From contig NC_092564.1 of NCBI RefSeq assembly GCF_037975245.1, positions 13,480,484 to 13,544,483 of the forward strand: a DNA stretch of 64,000 bases. The letters are read 5' to 3'. Shown here in pieces: positions 61,601 to 64,000 of this stretch. A program made the position numbers and the translations under genes. Position 1 is the first letter of the stretch, and each line of letters opens with the position of its first letter. Source of the DNA: Apostichopus japonicus (lineage: Eukaryota; Echinodermata; Holothuroidea; Aspidochirotida; Stichopodidae). The notes below the pieces were generated by a model, which did no database searches, was not told where the DNA came from, and saw only the letters and a program-made list of their open reading frames with translations.

Positions 61601-64000
61601 AAGTGGTAAAGTGGTAAAATGGTAAAATGGTAAAATGGTAAAATGGTAAAAATGGTAAAATGGTAAAATGGTAAAATGGTAAAGTGGTAAAGTGGTAAAG
61701 TGGTAAAGTGGTAAAATGGTAAAATGGTAAAATGGTGATATTATAAAATGACAAAATGGTAAATGATAAAATGATCAAAAATATAAAATGGTAAAATGGT
61801 AAAGTGATATATTGATAAAATGGTGAAATGATAAAATGGTACCATGGTAAAATGGTAAATGATAAAATGATAAAATGGTAAAATGGTAAAATGATAAAAT
61901 GTAAAATGGTAAAATGGTAAAATGGTAAAATGGTAAAATGGTAAAATGGTAAAATGGTAAAATGGTAAAATGGTAAAATGATAAAATGGTAAAATGGTTA
62001 AACGGTAAAGTGGTAAAGTGGTAAAATGGTAAAATGGTAAAATGGTAAATTGGTAAAATGGTAAAATGGTAAAATGGTGATATTATAAAATGACAAAATG
62101 GTAAATGATAAAATGATCAAAAATATAAAATGGTAAAATGGTAAAGTGATATATTGATAAAATGGTGAAATGATAAAATGGTACAATGGTAAAATGGTAA
62201 AATGGTAAAATGGTAAAATGGTAAATGATAAAATGATAAAATGGTAAAATTGTAAAATGTAAAATGGTAAAATGGTAAAATGGTAAAATGATAAAATGGT
62301 AAAATGGTAAAATGGTAAAATGATAAAATGATAAAATGATAAAATGGTAAAATGGTAAAAGAGTAAAATGGTAAAATGGTGATATTATAAAATGACAAAA
62401 TGGTAAATGATAAAATGGTAAAATGATAAAATGTAAAATGGTAAAATGATAAAATGGTAAAATGGTTAAACGGTAAAGTGGTAAAATGGTAAAATGGTAA
62501 ATTGGTAAAATGGTAAAATGGTAAAATGGTGATATTATAAAATGACAAAATGGTAAATGATAAAATGATCAAAAATATAAAATGGTAAAATGGTAAAGTG
62601 ATATATTGATAAAATGGTGAAATGATAAAATGGTACAATGGTAAAATGTTAAAATGGTAAATGATAAAATGATAAAATGGTAAAATTGTAAAATGTAAAA
62701 TGGTAAAATGGTAAAATGATAAAATGGTAAAATGGTAAAATGGTAAAATGATAAAATGATAAAATGGTAAAATGGTAAAATGGTAAAAGAGTAAAATGGT
62801 AAAATGGTGATATTATAAAATGACAAAATGGTAAATGATAAAATGATAAAAAATATAAAATGGTAAAATGGTAAAGTGATATATTGATAAAATGGTGAAA
62901 TGAAAATGGTAAAATGGTAAATGATAAAATGGTAAAATGATAAAATGGTAAAATGATAAAATGGTAAAATGTAAAATGGTAAAATGGTAAAGTGGTAAAG
63001 TGGTAAAGTGGTAATGTGGTAAAATGGTAAAGTGGTAAAGTGGTAAAATGGTAAAATGGTAAAATGGTAAAATGGTAAAATGGTAAAATGGTAAAATGAC
63101 AAAATGGTAAATGATAAAATGATCAAAAATATAAAATGGTAAAGTGATATATTGATAAAATGGTGAAATGATAAAATGGTACCATGGTAAAATGGTAAAT
63201 GATAAAATGATAAGATGGTAAAATGGTAAAATGGTGATATTATAAAATGACAAAATGGTAAATGATAAAATGATCAAAAATATAAAATGGTAAAATGGTA
63301 AAGTGGTAAAGTGGTAAAGTGGTAAAATGGTAAAATGGTAAAATGGTAAAATGGTAAAAATGGTAAAATGGTAAAATGGTAAAATGGTAAAATGGTAAAG
63401 TGGTAAAGTGGTAAAGTGGTAAAGTGGTAAAATGGTAAAATGGTAAAATGGTGATATTATAAAATGACAAAATGGTAAATGATAAAATGATCAAAGATAT
63501 AAAATGGTAAAATGTTAAAGTGATATATTGATAAAATGGTGAAATGATAAAATGGTACCATGGTAAAATGGTAAATGATAAAATGATAAAATGGTAAAAT
63601 GATAAAATGTAAAATGGTAAAATAGTAAAATGGTAAAATGGTAAAATGATAAAATGGTAAAATGGTAAAATGGTTAAACGGTAAAGTGGTAAAGTGGTAA
63701 AGTGGTAAAGTGGTAAAATGGTAAAATGGTAAATTGGTAAAATGGTAAAATGGTAAAATGGTGATATTATAAAATGACAAAATGGTAAATGATAAAATGA
63801 TCAAAAATATAAAATGGTAAAATGGTAAAGTGATATAGTGATAAAATGGTGAAATGATAAAATGGTACAATGGTAAAATGGTAAAATGGTAAATGCTAAA
63901 ATGGTAAAATGGTAAAATGGTAAAATGGTAAAATGGTAAAATGGTAAAATGGTAAAATGATAAAATGGTAAAATGGTAAAATGGTAAAATGGTAAAATGA
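55620..64000. repeat. 8-bp satellite block 4 with higher-order structure, runs off the window
   Basis: The array is built of aaaatggt, aaagtggt, aaaatgat and related octamers. A recurrent non-octamer cassette marked gtgatattataaaatgac, then gtgatatattgataaa, recurs about 29 times by hand count. A rare marker taaaatgaacaaatgg at 57081, 59566 and 61344 shows higher-order spacings of 2485 and 1778 bp. The minus strand is stop-free in all frames for long stretches and yields repeating HFTILPFY; this is not evidence of a gene. Confidence 0.97.

Noticed and set aside
55748-63870. Many long minus-strand open frames (100-260 codons) of HFTILPFY-like repeats as genes
   Set aside because: They are the unavoidable translation of a stop-free 8-bp tandem repeat. 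They shift frame freely, overlap each other and show no domain or codon signature.

Overview
The window is eukaryotic, from the nuclear genome of an animal. Genes are split by long introns with GT-AG borders. SINEs, LINEs and hAT-like elements are dispersed through it, and the right half is almost entirely satellite DNA. The two genes are metazoan in type. The mix of mobile elements and the AT-rich introns suggest a marine invertebrate, perhaps an echinoderm, but the sequence alone does not fix the species.

Layout. (1) 1-12.8 kb, plus strand: the last ten coding exons (2003-9952) of a VPS13A/C-type bridge-like lipid transfer protein (chorein family), followed by a 3'UTR-like AT-rich stretch. 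Every exon junction keeps phase. The introns are full of tandem duplications. Two are remarkable because they copy the exon edges themselves: exon c's 3' end and donor were duplicated downstream, and exon e's acceptor was amplified ten times upstream. (2) 12.8-19.7 kb: a gene-free interval with a 583-bp hAT-like MITE, about 2 kb of a 65-bp dyad-rich satellite and a small related 26-bp repeat. (3) 19.8-25.3 kb, minus strand: a complete five-exon dihydrofolate reductase gene of 186 codons, convergent with VPS13 and carrying a hAT-like MITE in an intron. (4) 26.4-32.9 kb: a mobile-element graveyard. It has two copies of a tRNA-derived SINE, a foldback TIR element, a decayed L1/Tx1-like LINE split by a 1.8-kb TIR insertion, and an opposite-strand LINE fragment. 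(5) 32.9-64.0 kb: satellite DNA only. Blocks of a 46-bp satellite (about 420 units) alternate with blocks of 8-bp satellites, with recurring junctions and higher-order repeats of several kilobases. The last 8.4 kb is an 8-bp array with its own higher-order structure.

The two genes are not functionally linked: VPS13 moves lipids at membrane contact sites, and DHFR supplies tetrahydrofolate. The long open frames of the satellites come from periods without stop codons on one strand and are not treated as genes. The points most worth a second look are the exon-edge duplications in VPS13, including one retained decoy acceptor that would add exactly 65 codons in frame, and the very dense 5'-splice-site-like motifs on the minus strand of the 46-bp satellite.
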